Origin: an uncultured Brevinema sp.
GTDB taxonomy: Bacteria; Spirochaetota; Brevinematia; Brevinematales; Brevinemataceae
Reading direction: 5' to 3'
DNA length: 15,923 bases
Assembly: GCA_947036575.1 (NCBI GenBank)
Contig: CAMQSH010000026.1
Location: 1 to 15,923, forward strand
Positions 6,443 to 14,769 of this stretch are shown here, in pieces (position 1 is the first letter of the stretch; the number at the start of each line of letters is the position of its first letter). Both the position numbers and the translations under genes were made by a program. The notes under the pieces were generated by a model that worked only from the letters and a program-made list of their open reading frames with translations, did no database searches and was not told the DNA's origin.

Positions 6443-7102
6443 ATGAGTAATCCAAATTTAGGTCAAAAAACGTACCGTATGATTAAAGAACAAATTATTG
6501 ATCTTACATTAAAACCAGGTGATAAAATTAGCGAAACAGAAATTTCTAAACGCTTTGATATTAGCCGTACACCAGCGAGAGAAGCTTTGGTAAGATTAGC
6601 AGAAGAAAAGCTTGTTGAATCTATCCCATATAAGGGGACTTTTATTTCTAAGCTCAGCTTTAAAAACATCACGGATGCACTATTTATTCGTCAAACCTTA
6701 GAGTGTAAAATTATTCGAGAATTAATAAGTAAAATAACAGAAATAAATCTAGATGTGTGTTATCAAAATCTTGATAAACAAAAAAAAGCAATGGAAGAGA
6801 AAAATCTAAAAGATTTTTTTACTTTAGATGAGCAGTTTCATCGTTTGTTTTATACGTTATCAGGACATGAAAGAGTCTATGATGCTGTTCAAGATATTTT
6901 TGTTCATTATAATCGTGTACGGTATTTAACGATTCATTTACCAAAACATGAAAATATATATCAAGAACATTTGAATATTTTAGTTGCTTTAAAAGAAGGA
7001 GACGAGAATAAAGCCTTATCTTGCCTGCATATTCATTTAAACAACACCCCATTTGAAAAAGAAAAATTATTAAACGATTTTCACAATTTTTTTATTGACT
7101 GA
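6443..7102 (+). CDS. GntR-family transcriptional regulator with FCD domain (UxuR/ExuR-like)
   Basis: This 219-residue protein is a FadR-subfamily regulator. Residues about 9-70 are the winged helix-turn-helix, with GDKISETEISKRFDISRTPA and REALVRLAEEKLVESIPYKG. Residues about 75-205 are the all-helical FCD effector domain; Asp129 and His133 (DEQFH), His176 and His198 are placed as the metal-binding residues of this domain, which usually holds a metal and a carboxylate ligand. That fits sensing a sugar acid such as fructuronate or mannonate, as UxuR and ExuR do. The AAGGTG ribosome site lies 6-7 bases before the ATG. The gene leads the operon with only 19 bases before the first TRAP gene, so it is probably autoregulated through 6398-6419. 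It ends in TGA. The ligand is inferred from context. Confidence 0.9.
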   Translation: MSNPNLGQKTYRMIKEQIIDLTLKPGDKISETEISKRFDISRTPAREALVRLAEEKLVESIPYKGTFISKLSFKNITDALFIRQTLECKIIRELISKITEINLDVCYQNLDKQKKAMEEKNLKDFFTLDEQFHRLFYTLSGHERVYDAVQDIFVHYNRVRYLTIHLPKHENIYQEHLNILVALKEGDENKALSCLHIHLNNTPFEKEKLLNDFHNFFID

Positions 7103-7121
7103 AAATCTATAGGAGGATACT

Positions 7122-8087
7122 ATGAAAAAAATAGTAACATTGTTAGCGTTAATTGTTATACTTTCAGCTTGTGGAGAAAATTCTGACAAAAAAATTGTCT
7201 GGAAATTAGGACATGTAGCAAATGAAGATCATATTTGGAGTAAAGTGTCTGCTAAATTTGCAGAAGAAGTCGCTATTCGTTCAGATGGTAAAATGGAAAT
7301 CAAACTATTTCCAAATAGTTTAGAAGGGAATGAGGTTGATAATATCAATGGAATCAGAGCTGGTGTTTCACAAATGACTTTATCTGGAGAGACATTACAA
7401 AACTGGGCACCAAAAGCTGCCCTTATGGCTGTTCCTTATGCTTTCCGTGATAGAGAACATGTGAAAACAGCAGTTGAAGGTGAAATTGGTGTAGAGATTT
7501 CTCAAGATATTGAAGATAAAGCTGGGCTAATCCCATTATTTTATATTCTTCGTTTACCTAGACAACTTACTTCAAATCGTCCTATCACTAAACCTAGTGA
7601 CTTAAATAATATTCTTTTACGTGTCCCTGCAGTCCCTTTATTTGTCAAAACTTGGGAAGCATTGGGAGCAAAGCCAACACCAATGGCATTTAATGAATTA
7701 TTTACTAGCTTACAACAAGGTACTGTTGAAGGTCAAGAAAATCCTGTTGATCTTATTCACAGTGGTGGATTATATGAAGTTCAAAAATATGTGAATAAAA
7801 CAGATCATGTATACCAATGGATTTATGGTTTGGTAGGTGTAAAACAATTTAATGCATTAACACCAGAACTACAACAGGCTGTTAGAGAATCTGCAACGGT
7901 TGCACAAAAATACGGATTAAAATTAATTGAAGAAGTCGAATCATATTATATTACTGATTTGAAAGCTAAAGGGATGCAGTTTGTTGATGTTGATAAAGAA
8001 GCATTTATGAAAATGGCAAAACCTGCCATAGAAAACAATCTTTCTGAAGAACAAAAAGCTCTTTATCAAAAAATTCAAAATATCTAG
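7122..8087 (+). CDS. TRAP transporter substrate-binding lipoprotein, DctP family (system 1)
   Basis: This 321-residue extracytoplasmic protein captures a carboxylate substrate for the TRAP permease. It has a lipoprotein signal peptide: MKK, a hydrophobic core, then LSAC with Cys17 as the lipidated residue. The mature part shows the DctP pattern: WKLGHVANEDHIW near the N-terminus, Arg147 before the QLTS strand, Arg167 in LLRVPAVPLFVKTWEALGA (the position of the family's carboxylate-binding arginine) and TVEGQENPVDLI at 201-212. A strong AGGAGG site precedes the ATG by five bases. The membrane subunits follow at once. The pathway genes point to a hexonate or hexuronate as substrate; which one cannot be read from the sequence. 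Confidence 0.93.
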   Translation: MKKIVTLLALIVILSACGENSDKKIVWKLGHVANEDHIWSKVSAKFAEEVAIRSDGKMEIKLFPNSLEGNEVDNINGIRAGVSQMTLSGETLQNWAPKAALMAVPYAFRDREHVKTAVEGEIGVEISQDIEDKAGLIPLFYILRLPRQLTSNRPITKPSDLNNILLRVPAVPLFVKTWEALGAKPTPMAFNELFTSLQQGTVEGQENPVDLIHSGGLYEVQKYVNKTDHVYQWIYGLVGVKQFNALTPELQQAVRESATVAQKYGLKLIEEVESYYITDLKAKGMQFVDVDKEAFMKMAKPAIENNLSEEQKALYQKIQNI

Positions 8088-8097
8088 GAGTAATCTT

Positions 8098-8595
8098 ATG
8101 CAGTTAATTTTACAAAAAATTAGCGATAAAACAGCAAAAATTTTATTAATTTGTGCTTTATTAAGCTTTGTTGGTCTTGTAGGTGTTGTAATTTTACAAG
8201 TTATTACTCGTTTATTTTTACCTATTACAATCTCATGGACAGAAGAAGTTTCTCGCTATTTATTTTTATATTGTATCGCATTTGCTGCACCTGTAGCTTT
8301 GAAAAAAAGAGAGTTGGTTTTTGTAGATTTACTAATAATGCGTCTTTCATTAAGAATACAAAATATATTATTACTGCTGTCTGATACAATGATTTTTATA
8401 TTAAGTCTTTGTATAACAGTAGTTGCAATTACCTATACCCAATTGGGTATAGGTCAACTTTCTCCAGCTCTTCAAATTCCTATGTGGATTCCCCATTTTT
8501 CAATGTTTATTCTTTCATTTTTTCTTACATTTTTTGGTGGAATTTTATTAATCGGGCAAATAGATACTATGTTGCCTAAACAAAATAAGGGGTAA
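8098..8595 (+). CDS. TRAP transporter small membrane subunit, DctQ family (system 1)
   Basis: This 165-residue inner-membrane protein has four hydrophobic segments at about residues 14-40, 50-70, 85-112 and 130-157. The family signature lies between the first two: ISWTEEVSRYLFLYCIAFAAPVALKKRE, then VFVDLL, where the usual His-Ile-x-Val-Asp is replaced by Leu-Val-Phe-Val-Asp. It pairs with the large DctM subunit and links it to the binding protein. Its last codons contain the AAGGGG ribosome site of the next gene, whose ATG is two bases after this stop, so translation is probably coupled. Confidence 0.9.
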   Translation: MQLILQKISDKTAKILLICALLSFVGLVGVVILQVITRLFLPITISWTEEVSRYLFLYCIAFAAPVALKKRELVFVDLLIMRLSLRIQNILLLLSDTMIFILSLCITVVAITYTQLGIGQLSPALQIPMWIPHFSMFILSFFLTFFGGILLIGQIDTMLPKQNKG

Positions 8596-8597
8596 TT

Positions 8598-9869
8598 ATG
8601 TCATTAGTTTTATTTATATCTTTTCTAACCTTGTTAGCCTTGGGTATCCCTGTAGCATTTTCCTTAGGTTTAGCATGTTTGATCTTTTTTCTAGCTGAAG
8701 GTATTCCTTTAGTGGCCTTTGCCCAAAAGATGTATAGTGGCTTAGATTCTTTTACCTTATTATGTATTCCTGGTTTTATTCTAGCAGGTAATCTTATGAA
8801 TGGTGGAGGCTTAACTGCTAAAATTATTGGATTTGCTAAATCATTAGTAGGTCATGTCAAAGGTGGGTTAGGAATGTCTAATATTGTTTCTTCCATGGTT
8901 TTTGCAGGTATTTCTGGAACAGCATTAGCTGATGTTGCAAGTATTGGAGCAATCATGATTCCCACAATGAAAAAAGAAGGATACGAACCACACACAGCAG
9001 TTGCTATTTCTGTATCTTCTTCATTAGTTGGTCCCATTATTCCACCTAGTGTTCCTATGATTATTGTAGGTACTTTAACTGGGTTGTCAGTAGGCAAACT
9101 ATTTGTAGCAGGTGTTATTCCAGGTCTTTTATTAGGACTAGGAATGATGGTAATTGTTTATTTTATTGCTCAAAAAAATAACTATCCAACTTGTGAAAAA
9201 TCTACTTTTAGACAAAAAGCTAGAGCTTTATGGGATGGTAGTTGGGCATTAATGATGGTATTTATTATTTTATTTGGTATTTTAGGTGGATTATTCACTC
9301 CAACAGAAGCCTCTATTATTTCTGTTATCTATGCAACATTAGTTGGATTTTTTATTTATAAAGAATTAACAGTACCTCGTTGTTTCGAAATAATGATTGA
9401 CTCTATTAAAACAACTGCAGGAATAATGTTATTAGTAGGATTTGCAAATGTGTTTGCATGGATTTTAGCTTCTCAACAAATTCCTCAACAAATTGCTGAA
9501 GCTCTCCTAGGCATTACAACAAACAAATTTATTATTTTAATATTAGTAAATATTGTATTACTTATTGCTGGTATGTTTTTAGAAACTATCTCGGCATTAT
9601 TAATCCTTGTACCTGTTTTACTAAAAGTTGTTGTTGCTGTGGATGTCGATCCTTTACAATTTGGAATTATAGCTGTACTAAATCTTGTGATTGGATTAAC
9701 AACACCACCTGTGGGAGTTTGTTTATTTGTAGGCTCATCTATTGGCGAAATTCCCCTGAGTGAATCTTTAAAAGGTATGGCTCCATTTTTTTTATGGATG
9801 ATTATCGTGTTATTACTAACAACTTATGTACCAGCAATAACAACATGGCTCCCATCACTTTTAAATTAA
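8598..9869 (+). CDS. TRAP transporter large permease subunit, DctM family (system 1)
   Basis: This 423-residue polytopic membrane protein (about twelve hydrophobic segments plus re-entrant hairpins) carries the sodium-coupled transport step. Conserved landmarks are IPGFILAGNLMN (57-68), AGISGTALADVASIG (103-117), VGPIIPPSVPM (144-154) and TTPPVGVCLF in the C-terminal half, which mark the two ion and substrate loops of the family. The length is normal and there is no break. It completes the first P-Q-M set and ends ten bases before the dehydrogenase gene, whose ribosome site (AAGGA) overlaps its stop. Confidence 0.93.
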   Translation: MSLVLFISFLTLLALGIPVAFSLGLACLIFFLAEGIPLVAFAQKMYSGLDSFTLLCIPGFILAGNLMNGGGLTAKIIGFAKSLVGHVKGGLGMSNIVSSMVFAGISGTALADVASIGAIMIPTMKKEGYEPHTAVAISVSSSLVGPIIPPSVPMIIVGTLTGLSVGKLFVAGVIPGLLLGLGMMVIVYFIAQKNNYPTCEKSTFRQKARALWDGSWALMMVFIILFGILGGLFTPTEASIISVIYATLVGFFIYKELTVPRCFEIMIDSIKTTAGIMLLVGFANVFAWILASQQIPQQIAEALLGITTNKFIILILVNIVLLIAGMFLETISALLILVPVLLKVVVAVDVDPLQFGIIAVLNLVIGLTTPPVGVCLFVGSSIGEIPLSESLKGMAPFFLWMIIVLLLTTYVPAITTWLPSLLN

Positions 9870-9878
9870 GGAAAAATT

Positions 9879-10910
9879 ATGAAAACTATGAAAGCTATTA
9901 CAGTTATAGAATCCCATAAACTTGAAATAAGAGATATTCCAGTACCTACAATTTCAAATGATGACGTTTTAGTCAAAATTAAATCAACTGGTATTTGTGG
10001 TTCAGATATGCATGTATATCACGGCACATCACCTGTTGCTACTTATCCTCGTGTTATCGGACATGAAGCTTCTGGTGAGATTGTAGAGATTGGTAAAAAT
10101 GTTACTACTCTCAAAATTGGAGATCACGTAACCTTAGAACCTCTCCGACATTGTGGACATTGTTATAATTGTTCTCAAGAACGTCCAAATGCATGTATTG
10201 CCATGAAAGCTTGTGGAGCTCATATTGATGGATATTTCCAAGAGTATGTATCTATTCCTGCTCAACATACCTACAAAATATCTTCAGATATTCCTTGGGA
10301 TATAGTATCTATGGTAGAACCTTATACTATTGCAGCCCAAGTTTGTTATCGTACCAAAATCAAAAAAAATGATACTGCTTTGATTATTGGAGCAGGACCT
10401 ATAGGATTATTTATTTTAGATATGTTTCATTCTATGCAAGCAAGGTGTGCTATTGTCGATATTGTAGATTCTCGTTTAGCATTGGCAAAAGAATTAGGAG
10501 CTGAGATTACAATTAATCCTCTTAATGAAAATATAGAAGATAAAATTAAAGAATGGACTAATGGTTTAGGGGTTAATGTATCTGCAGATGCAGCTTGTCT
10601 TCCTAAAACATTTGAACAAGCTGTTTCTTTAACAGGCAGTGGAGGTCGTGTTGCTTGTTTAGGTTTTACACAAGAACCATCACAAATACCTCAATTTCAA
10701 ATTACAGCTCGTGAGTTAGATATTGTAGGGTGCAGACATCAAACATATCGTTTTGAGCCTGTGATAGAAATGTTTGAAAAAGGATTGTTAAATCCAAAAA
10801 AATTATTAACTCATAAATTTCCTTACAAACAAGTTCAAGAAGCCTTTACATTATTAGAGACAGATCCTATATCAACTTGTAAAGTTATTTTAGAATGGGA
10901 TAATAATTAA
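9879..10910 (+). CDS. Zinc-dependent medium-chain dehydrogenase, RspB / L-gulonate 5-dehydrogenase type
   Basis: This 343-residue cytoplasmic enzyme of the MDR superfamily oxidises a secondary alcohol of a polyol or sugar acid. Catalytic zinc ligands are Cys40 (GICGSD), His62-Glu63 (GHEASGE) and Glu147 (VEP). The structural zinc site is complete with Cys92, 95, 98 and 106. The Rossmann motif GAGPIG lies at 171-176 and Asp194 at the end of the next strand favours NAD over NADP. It stands between two TRAP systems and upstream of uxuA and uxuB. In known L-gulonate pathways a dehydrogenase of this class makes D-fructuronate, the substrate UxuB reduces. Alternatives are L-idonate, galactonate-type or polyol dehydrogenase; class is certain, substrate is not. 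Confidence 0.85.
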   Translation: MKTMKAITVIESHKLEIRDIPVPTISNDDVLVKIKSTGICGSDMHVYHGTSPVATYPRVIGHEASGEIVEIGKNVTTLKIGDHVTLEPLRHCGHCYNCSQERPNACIAMKACGAHIDGYFQEYVSIPAQHTYKISSDIPWDIVSMVEPYTIAAQVCYRTKIKKNDTALIIGAGPIGLFILDMFHSMQARCAIVDIVDSRLALAKELGAEITINPLNENIEDKIKEWTNGLGVNVSADAACLPKTFEQAVSLTGSGGRVACLGFTQEPSQIPQFQITARELDIVGCRHQTYRFEPVIEMFEKGLLNPKKLLTHKFPYKQVQEAFTLLETDPISTCKVILEWDNN

Positions 10911-10946
10911 TTAATAAAAATATATTATAAAATATAGAGGTTTATT

Positions 10947-11930
10947 ATGAAAAAAATACAAGTACTATTAATATTATTTATTATGTTTGGTGTATCTTGT
11001 GGAAAAAAGGATGCTCAAAATAAGTCATTTATTCTTAAAATAGGAACTGTTGTAACAGAACAAGATCCCATGGTAGATGGACTTAAAGAATTACAAAAAA
11101 ATATAGAACAAAGAACTGAGGGCAAATTAAAAATAGAATTATATCCTAGTTCTGCGCTGGGCTCAGATGAAGATCTTCTGGAACAAGCTATCGTAGGAGC
11201 TAATGTAGGTATCTTAACAGATGGGGGACGTTATAGTTATTACGAGCCCTTATTTGGTATTTTTGCAGGACCTTATTTATTAGACACATACGAAGATATC
11301 CAAAAACTATCAACATCAAAATCTTTACAAGATGTTTCTCAAAAACTAGAAGAAAAAGGTATTAAAATACTTGCTTTTAATTATTTTCAGGGCACACGAC
11401 ATCTTTTCACACAGAAAAAAATTACAAATTCACAAGATTTAAAAGGTCTGAGAATAAGAGTTCCTAGTGCTCCTATTATGATAAAAAGTTTACAAGCAAT
11501 GGGGGCCAATCCAACAGTACTACCATGGTCAGAAGTATACCCTGGATTACAACAAAAAGTAATCGATGGAGCTGAAGCTCAAGTATCAGCTGCTGTTGGG
11601 GCACACTTATACGAAACATCTTCTTATGTAACAAAAACAGGACATTTCCAATTATTAACAGGATTATCTGTTTCTAAAAAATGGTTTGATAAATTACCAG
11701 AAGATTTGAAAACAATCTTATTAGAAGAAGCTGTTAAAGCTGGAGAATATGCATCTAGTTTGATTGTTACTAAAGAAAAAGAATATGAACAAATATTACG
11801 TGATGAAGGAATGACTATCAACACTATAGATCAAACAGAATTCAAAAATCTTACAGATAAAATATATGATGAGTTTGAAGGATATAGAGAATTAAAAGAT
11901 CAAGTACAAGCAGAACTACAAACTATATAA
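10947..11930 (+). CDS. TRAP transporter substrate-binding lipoprotein, DctP family (system 2)
   Basis: This 327-residue protein is the binding protein of the second TRAP system. The lipoprotein signal ends in GVSC with Cys18 as the lipidated residue. DctP features follow: LKIGTVVTEQDPMVDGLKEL near the N-terminus, IELYPSSALGSDEDLLEQ (63-80), Arg151 (GTRHLF) and Arg171 in LKGLRIRVPSAPIMIKSLQAMGA, the carboxylate-binding position. Where system 1 has VEGQENP, this protein has IDGAEAQ (206-212), so its ligand contacts differ. It follows the dehydrogenase gene by 36 bases (AGAGG site at about 10935), a gap rich in A and T with no terminator. Ligand: probably a second sugar acid of the same route. 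Confidence 0.92.
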   Translation: MKKIQVLLILFIMFGVSCGKKDAQNKSFILKIGTVVTEQDPMVDGLKELQKNIEQRTEGKLKIELYPSSALGSDEDLLEQAIVGANVGILTDGGRYSYYEPLFGIFAGPYLLDTYEDIQKLSTSKSLQDVSQKLEEKGIKILAFNYFQGTRHLFTQKKITNSQDLKGLRIRVPSAPIMIKSLQAMGANPTVLPWSEVYPGLQQKVIDGAEAQVSAAVGAHLYETSSYVTKTGHFQLLTGLSVSKKWFDKLPEDLKTILLEEAVKAGEYASSLIVTKEKEYEQILRDEGMTINTIDQTEFKNLTDKIYDEFEGYRELKDQVQAELQTI

Positions 11931-11942
11931 AAGAGGATATTG

Positions 11943-12395
11943 ATGTTCACAGAAATTAAAAAAAATATAGCAGGATTTCTTTTACTTTGTATAGTAATTT
12001 TAGTGTTTGTTGCAGCTATATTAAGATGGATTGGGATCTCAGTCGCTTGGTCTATAGATATTGCACAACTACTATTCGTATGGGTTAGTTTTTTAGGTGC
12101 TGATATAGCATTAGGCGAACACAAACATATTGGTGTAGATATTATTACAAAAAAATTATCGCCTAGGTTAGGACAAATAATATTACTAATTAATTATATA
12201 ATAATGATTGTGTTTTTAACCATTATTATTTACTATGGTACGGTATTAAGTATAAATAATTACAGTAGAAGTTATAATACCATTCCTATTAGTTATTCAT
12301 TAGCAACATTTAGTGCTCCTTTTGGATCTTTATTGATGTTAATGACTATCATAAAAAATATCAGAGAAATATTTTTTAACAAAGGGGAGATATAA
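11943..12395 (+). CDS. TRAP transporter small membrane subunit, DctQ family (system 2)
   Basis: This 150-residue inner-membrane protein has four hydrophobic segments at about residues 8-28, 38-58, 75-100 and 115-137. It keeps the classical signature: VAWSIDIAQLLFVWVSFLGA followed by GEHKHIGVDII, with His-Ile-Gly-Val-Asp intact. I place the start at the ATG at 11943, six bases after AGAGG (11932-11936), rather than at the TTG three bases earlier. The final codons carry AAAGGGGAG, which serves the permease gene starting two bases after the stop, the same coupling as in system 1. Confidence 0.88.
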   Translation: MFTEIKKNIAGFLLLCIVILVFVAAILRWIGISVAWSIDIAQLLFVWVSFLGADIALGEHKHIGVDIITKKLSPRLGQIILLINYIIMIVFLTIIIYYGTVLSINNYSRSYNTIPISYSLATFSAPFGSLLMLMTIIKNIREIFFNKGEI

Positions 12396-12397
12396 TT

Positions 12398-13678
12398 ATG
12401 GGAATTGTTGTTTTATTATTTTTTCTTTTTTTATTCATAAATTTACCTCTTGCTTTTACTATTGGAGTCTCTAGTATTATTTTTTTCTTTACCTCTGAAA
12501 TACCTGTGGAAATAGCTATTCAAAGAATGGTAAGTAGCACACAGTCTTTTCCTCTTCTTGCCGTACCATTTTTTGTATTAGCTGGAAATTTAATGAATGA
12601 AACAGGAATTACAAGTAGATTAATCAAATTTGCTACTATTTTAACAGGTCATCTCAGTGGTGGCTTGGCTCATGTTAGTGTTATTTTGAGTGCCTTGATG
12701 GGAGGAATTTCTGGATCAGCCACAGCAGATGCTGCAATGGAAGCTAGAATTCTTGGACCAGATATGGTTGATAAAGGATATTCTAAAGGTTATATTGCTG
12801 CAACAGTAGGGCTTAGTTCTTTAATTACAGCAACTATACCTCCTAGTATAGGGCTTATTCTTTATGGTTTTGTTGGTGAAGTATCTATAGGCAAATTATT
12901 TCTTGCGGGAATAATCCCAGGGATATTAATGACTTTCGCTTTAATGGGTACAGTTTTTGTCACTGCAAAGAAAAAAGGATATGGTGTTGAAAGAGAAACA
13001 CCTCCTACAGCTTTAGAAGTATGGGAAGGAGTTAAAGAAAATATATATGCTTTAATTTTTCCATTAATTCTAATTATAGGAATAAGATTTGGTATATTTA
13101 CTGCTTCAGAGGCTGGTGCTTTTGCTGTTGTATATGCTTATTTGATAGGACAATTTGTTTACAAAGAACTAACTTTTGAGAAACTTTGTAAAGTTTTAAA
13201 GCAATCTGTATCTGATATTGGAATTATAATGTTTATTATTATTTGTTCTTCTATTTTAGGATATGTAATTGTTTCTGAAAGAGTACCTCAATTTATGGCA
13301 AGTTTTATAGTTGGTTTATCCGATAATCCTACTATTCTATTGTTTATTATTTTAGGATTTTTATTTATTGTTGGTATGTTCATGGAATCTACCGTAAATG
13401 TATTATTACTAACTCCTATTTTTCTGCCTATTATGAATCAAATAGGTGTAGATCCTGTACATTTTGGAATATTAATGATGACTATTGTAACAATGGGTGG
13501 AATGACTCCTCCTGTTGGGGTAATTATGTATACAGTCTGTTCTATTTTAGATTGTCCCACAGAAGAATATGTAGCAGAATCAATACCTTTTGTGGTTACT
13601 ATTATTGCATTAATAGTAATCTTAGCTTTATTCCCTCAAATAGTATTATTTATTCCAAATTTAGTTTTTAATTCTTAA
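12398..13678 (+). CDS. TRAP transporter large permease subunit, DctM family (system 2)
   Basis: This 426-residue polytopic membrane protein is the second transport subunit. Landmarks are VPFFVLAGNLMNETG (56-70), MGGISGSATADAAM (101-114), TATIPPSIGLILYG (144-157) and MTPPVGVIMYTVC near the end. It is clearly a paralogue of the first DctM but differs throughout, so the two systems are not a recent tandem duplication. It completes a second P-Q-M set and lies 15 bases before uxuA. Confidence 0.93.
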   Translation: MGIVVLLFFLFLFINLPLAFTIGVSSIIFFFTSEIPVEIAIQRMVSSTQSFPLLAVPFFVLAGNLMNETGITSRLIKFATILTGHLSGGLAHVSVILSALMGGISGSATADAAMEARILGPDMVDKGYSKGYIAATVGLSSLITATIPPSIGLILYGFVGEVSIGKLFLAGIIPGILMTFALMGTVFVTAKKKGYGVERETPPTALEVWEGVKENIYALIFPLILIIGIRFGIFTASEAGAFAVVYAYLIGQFVYKELTFEKLCKVLKQSVSDIGIIMFIIICSSILGYVIVSERVPQFMASFIVGLSDNPTILLFIILGFLFIVGMFMESTVNVLLLTPIFLPIMNQIGVDPVHFGILMMTIVTMGGMTPPVGVIMYTVCSILDCPTEEYVAESIPFVVTIIALIVILALFPQIVLFIPNLVFNS

Positions 13679-13693
13679 TAAAAAGGATGTTTT

Positions 13694-14758
13694 ATGAAAA
13701 TGGCATTTCGTTGGTTTGGAGAGAATAATGACAGTGTGACCTTAGATCAAATTCGTCAAATTCCCCAAACATCTAATATAGTCTGGTCTTTACATGATAA
13801 AGTCGCTGGAGATACTTGGTCTGAAGCAGAAATTACAAAAGAAGCAAATTTTATCAAAGCTCAAGGTTTTGAAATTGATGTGGTAGAAAGTGTAAATATT
13901 CATGAAGATATTAAACTTGGTAAAGTTTCTCGAGATAAATATATTGAAATTTATCAAGATACGATCCGTAAATTATCAAAAGTTGGGGTAAAGGTAATTT
14001 GTTACAATTTTATGCCTGTTTTTGATTGGATGAGAAGTGATCTAGCTATGCCATTAAAAGATGGTTCTACCGTATTAGCTTACGATGCGGATATCGTAGA
14101 GGCACGATCTTTTGAACAAACACTCAAAGATTTTTCTGACGGTGCTTTAGGATATACTTTACCAGGATGGGAACCAGAAAGACTAGCTTTATTAGCAGAG
14201 ACTCTTAAAGCTTATCAGAGTATAACAGAAGATCAATTATGGAAGAATTTAGAATATTTTTTAAAAGCTATTATTCCTGTAGCAAGAGAATATGGAATAA
14301 AGATGGCTATTCATCCAGATGATCCTCCTTGGTCTATTTTTAATTTACCAAGAATTGTTAATAGAGTAGAACATCTACGTAAAATATTATCATTGGTTGA
14401 TGATCCCCATAATGGACTTACATTTTGTACTGGTTCTCTCGGATCTACTAGTGAAAACGATCTCCCTGCTATGCTAACAGAATTTATTGATAGAACACCT
14501 TTTATGCATATTCGTAATGTAAAAAGAGAAGACAGACTATTTTATGAAACTTCTCATAGAACACAAGACGGATCTGTCAATATTACCAAAATCATAGAAG
14601 TACTCCATGCTCATAATTATCAAGGCTATGTTCGCCCCGATCATGGCAGAATGCTTTGGAATGAAGCTGCTCGACCTGGCTATGGTTTGTATGATAGAGC
14701 TTTAGGGATTATGTATCTCTGGGGCTTATGGGACGCGTTTCAACAAAAATCTAAATAG
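13694..14758 (+). CDS. uxuA: Mannonate dehydratase
   Basis: This 354-residue cytoplasmic enzyme dehydrates D-mannonate to 2-keto-3-deoxy-D-gluconate, using Mn2+ or Fe2+. The N-terminus MAFRWFGENNDSVTLDQIRQ is typical of UxuA. The metal ligands are in place: His207 (IHPDDPP), Cys245 (TFCTGSLGS), His272 (MHIRNV) and Asp316 (RPDHGR, with Arg314 and His317). The length matches the shorter Gram-positive-type UxuA rather than the roughly 394-residue E. coli form. The ATG follows AAAAGGA by about seven bases. It is the most secure functional call in locus 2 and fixes the route as mannonate -> KDG. The KDG kinase and aldolase are not in the window. Confidence 0.96.
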   Translation: MKMAFRWFGENNDSVTLDQIRQIPQTSNIVWSLHDKVAGDTWSEAEITKEANFIKAQGFEIDVVESVNIHEDIKLGKVSRDKYIEIYQDTIRKLSKVGVKVICYNFMPVFDWMRSDLAMPLKDGSTVLAYDADIVEARSFEQTLKDFSDGALGYTLPGWEPERLALLAETLKAYQSITEDQLWKNLEYFLKAIIPVAREYGIKMAIHPDDPPWSIFNLPRIVNRVEHLRKILSLVDDPHNGLTFCTGSLGSTSENDLPAMLTEFIDRTPFMHIRNVKREDRLFYETSHRTQDGSVNITKIIEVLHAHNYQGYVRPDHGRMLWNEAARPGYGLYDRALGIMYLWGLWDAFQQKSK

Positions 14759-14769
14759 AGGATGAAATA

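Noticed and set aside
6819..7052. 77-residue minus-strand frame inside the GntR/FCD gene
   Set aside because: It is a shadow of a well-supported plus-strand gene, without a ribosome site or recognisable product. The same holds for minus-strand frames at 1362-1580, 3289-3480, 4258-4443, 6463-6672, 8852-9097, 11624-11824 and 11900-12124, and for the plus-strand frame at 8151-8384.
10911..10946. Possible internal promoter before the second TRAP system
   Set aside because: TATA-like strings occur in the gap but no -35 element at a proper distance is convincing; the short gap fits a single operon.
11940..11942. TTG start for the second DctQ
   Set aside because: The ATG three bases later is six bases from AGAGG and is the better start.
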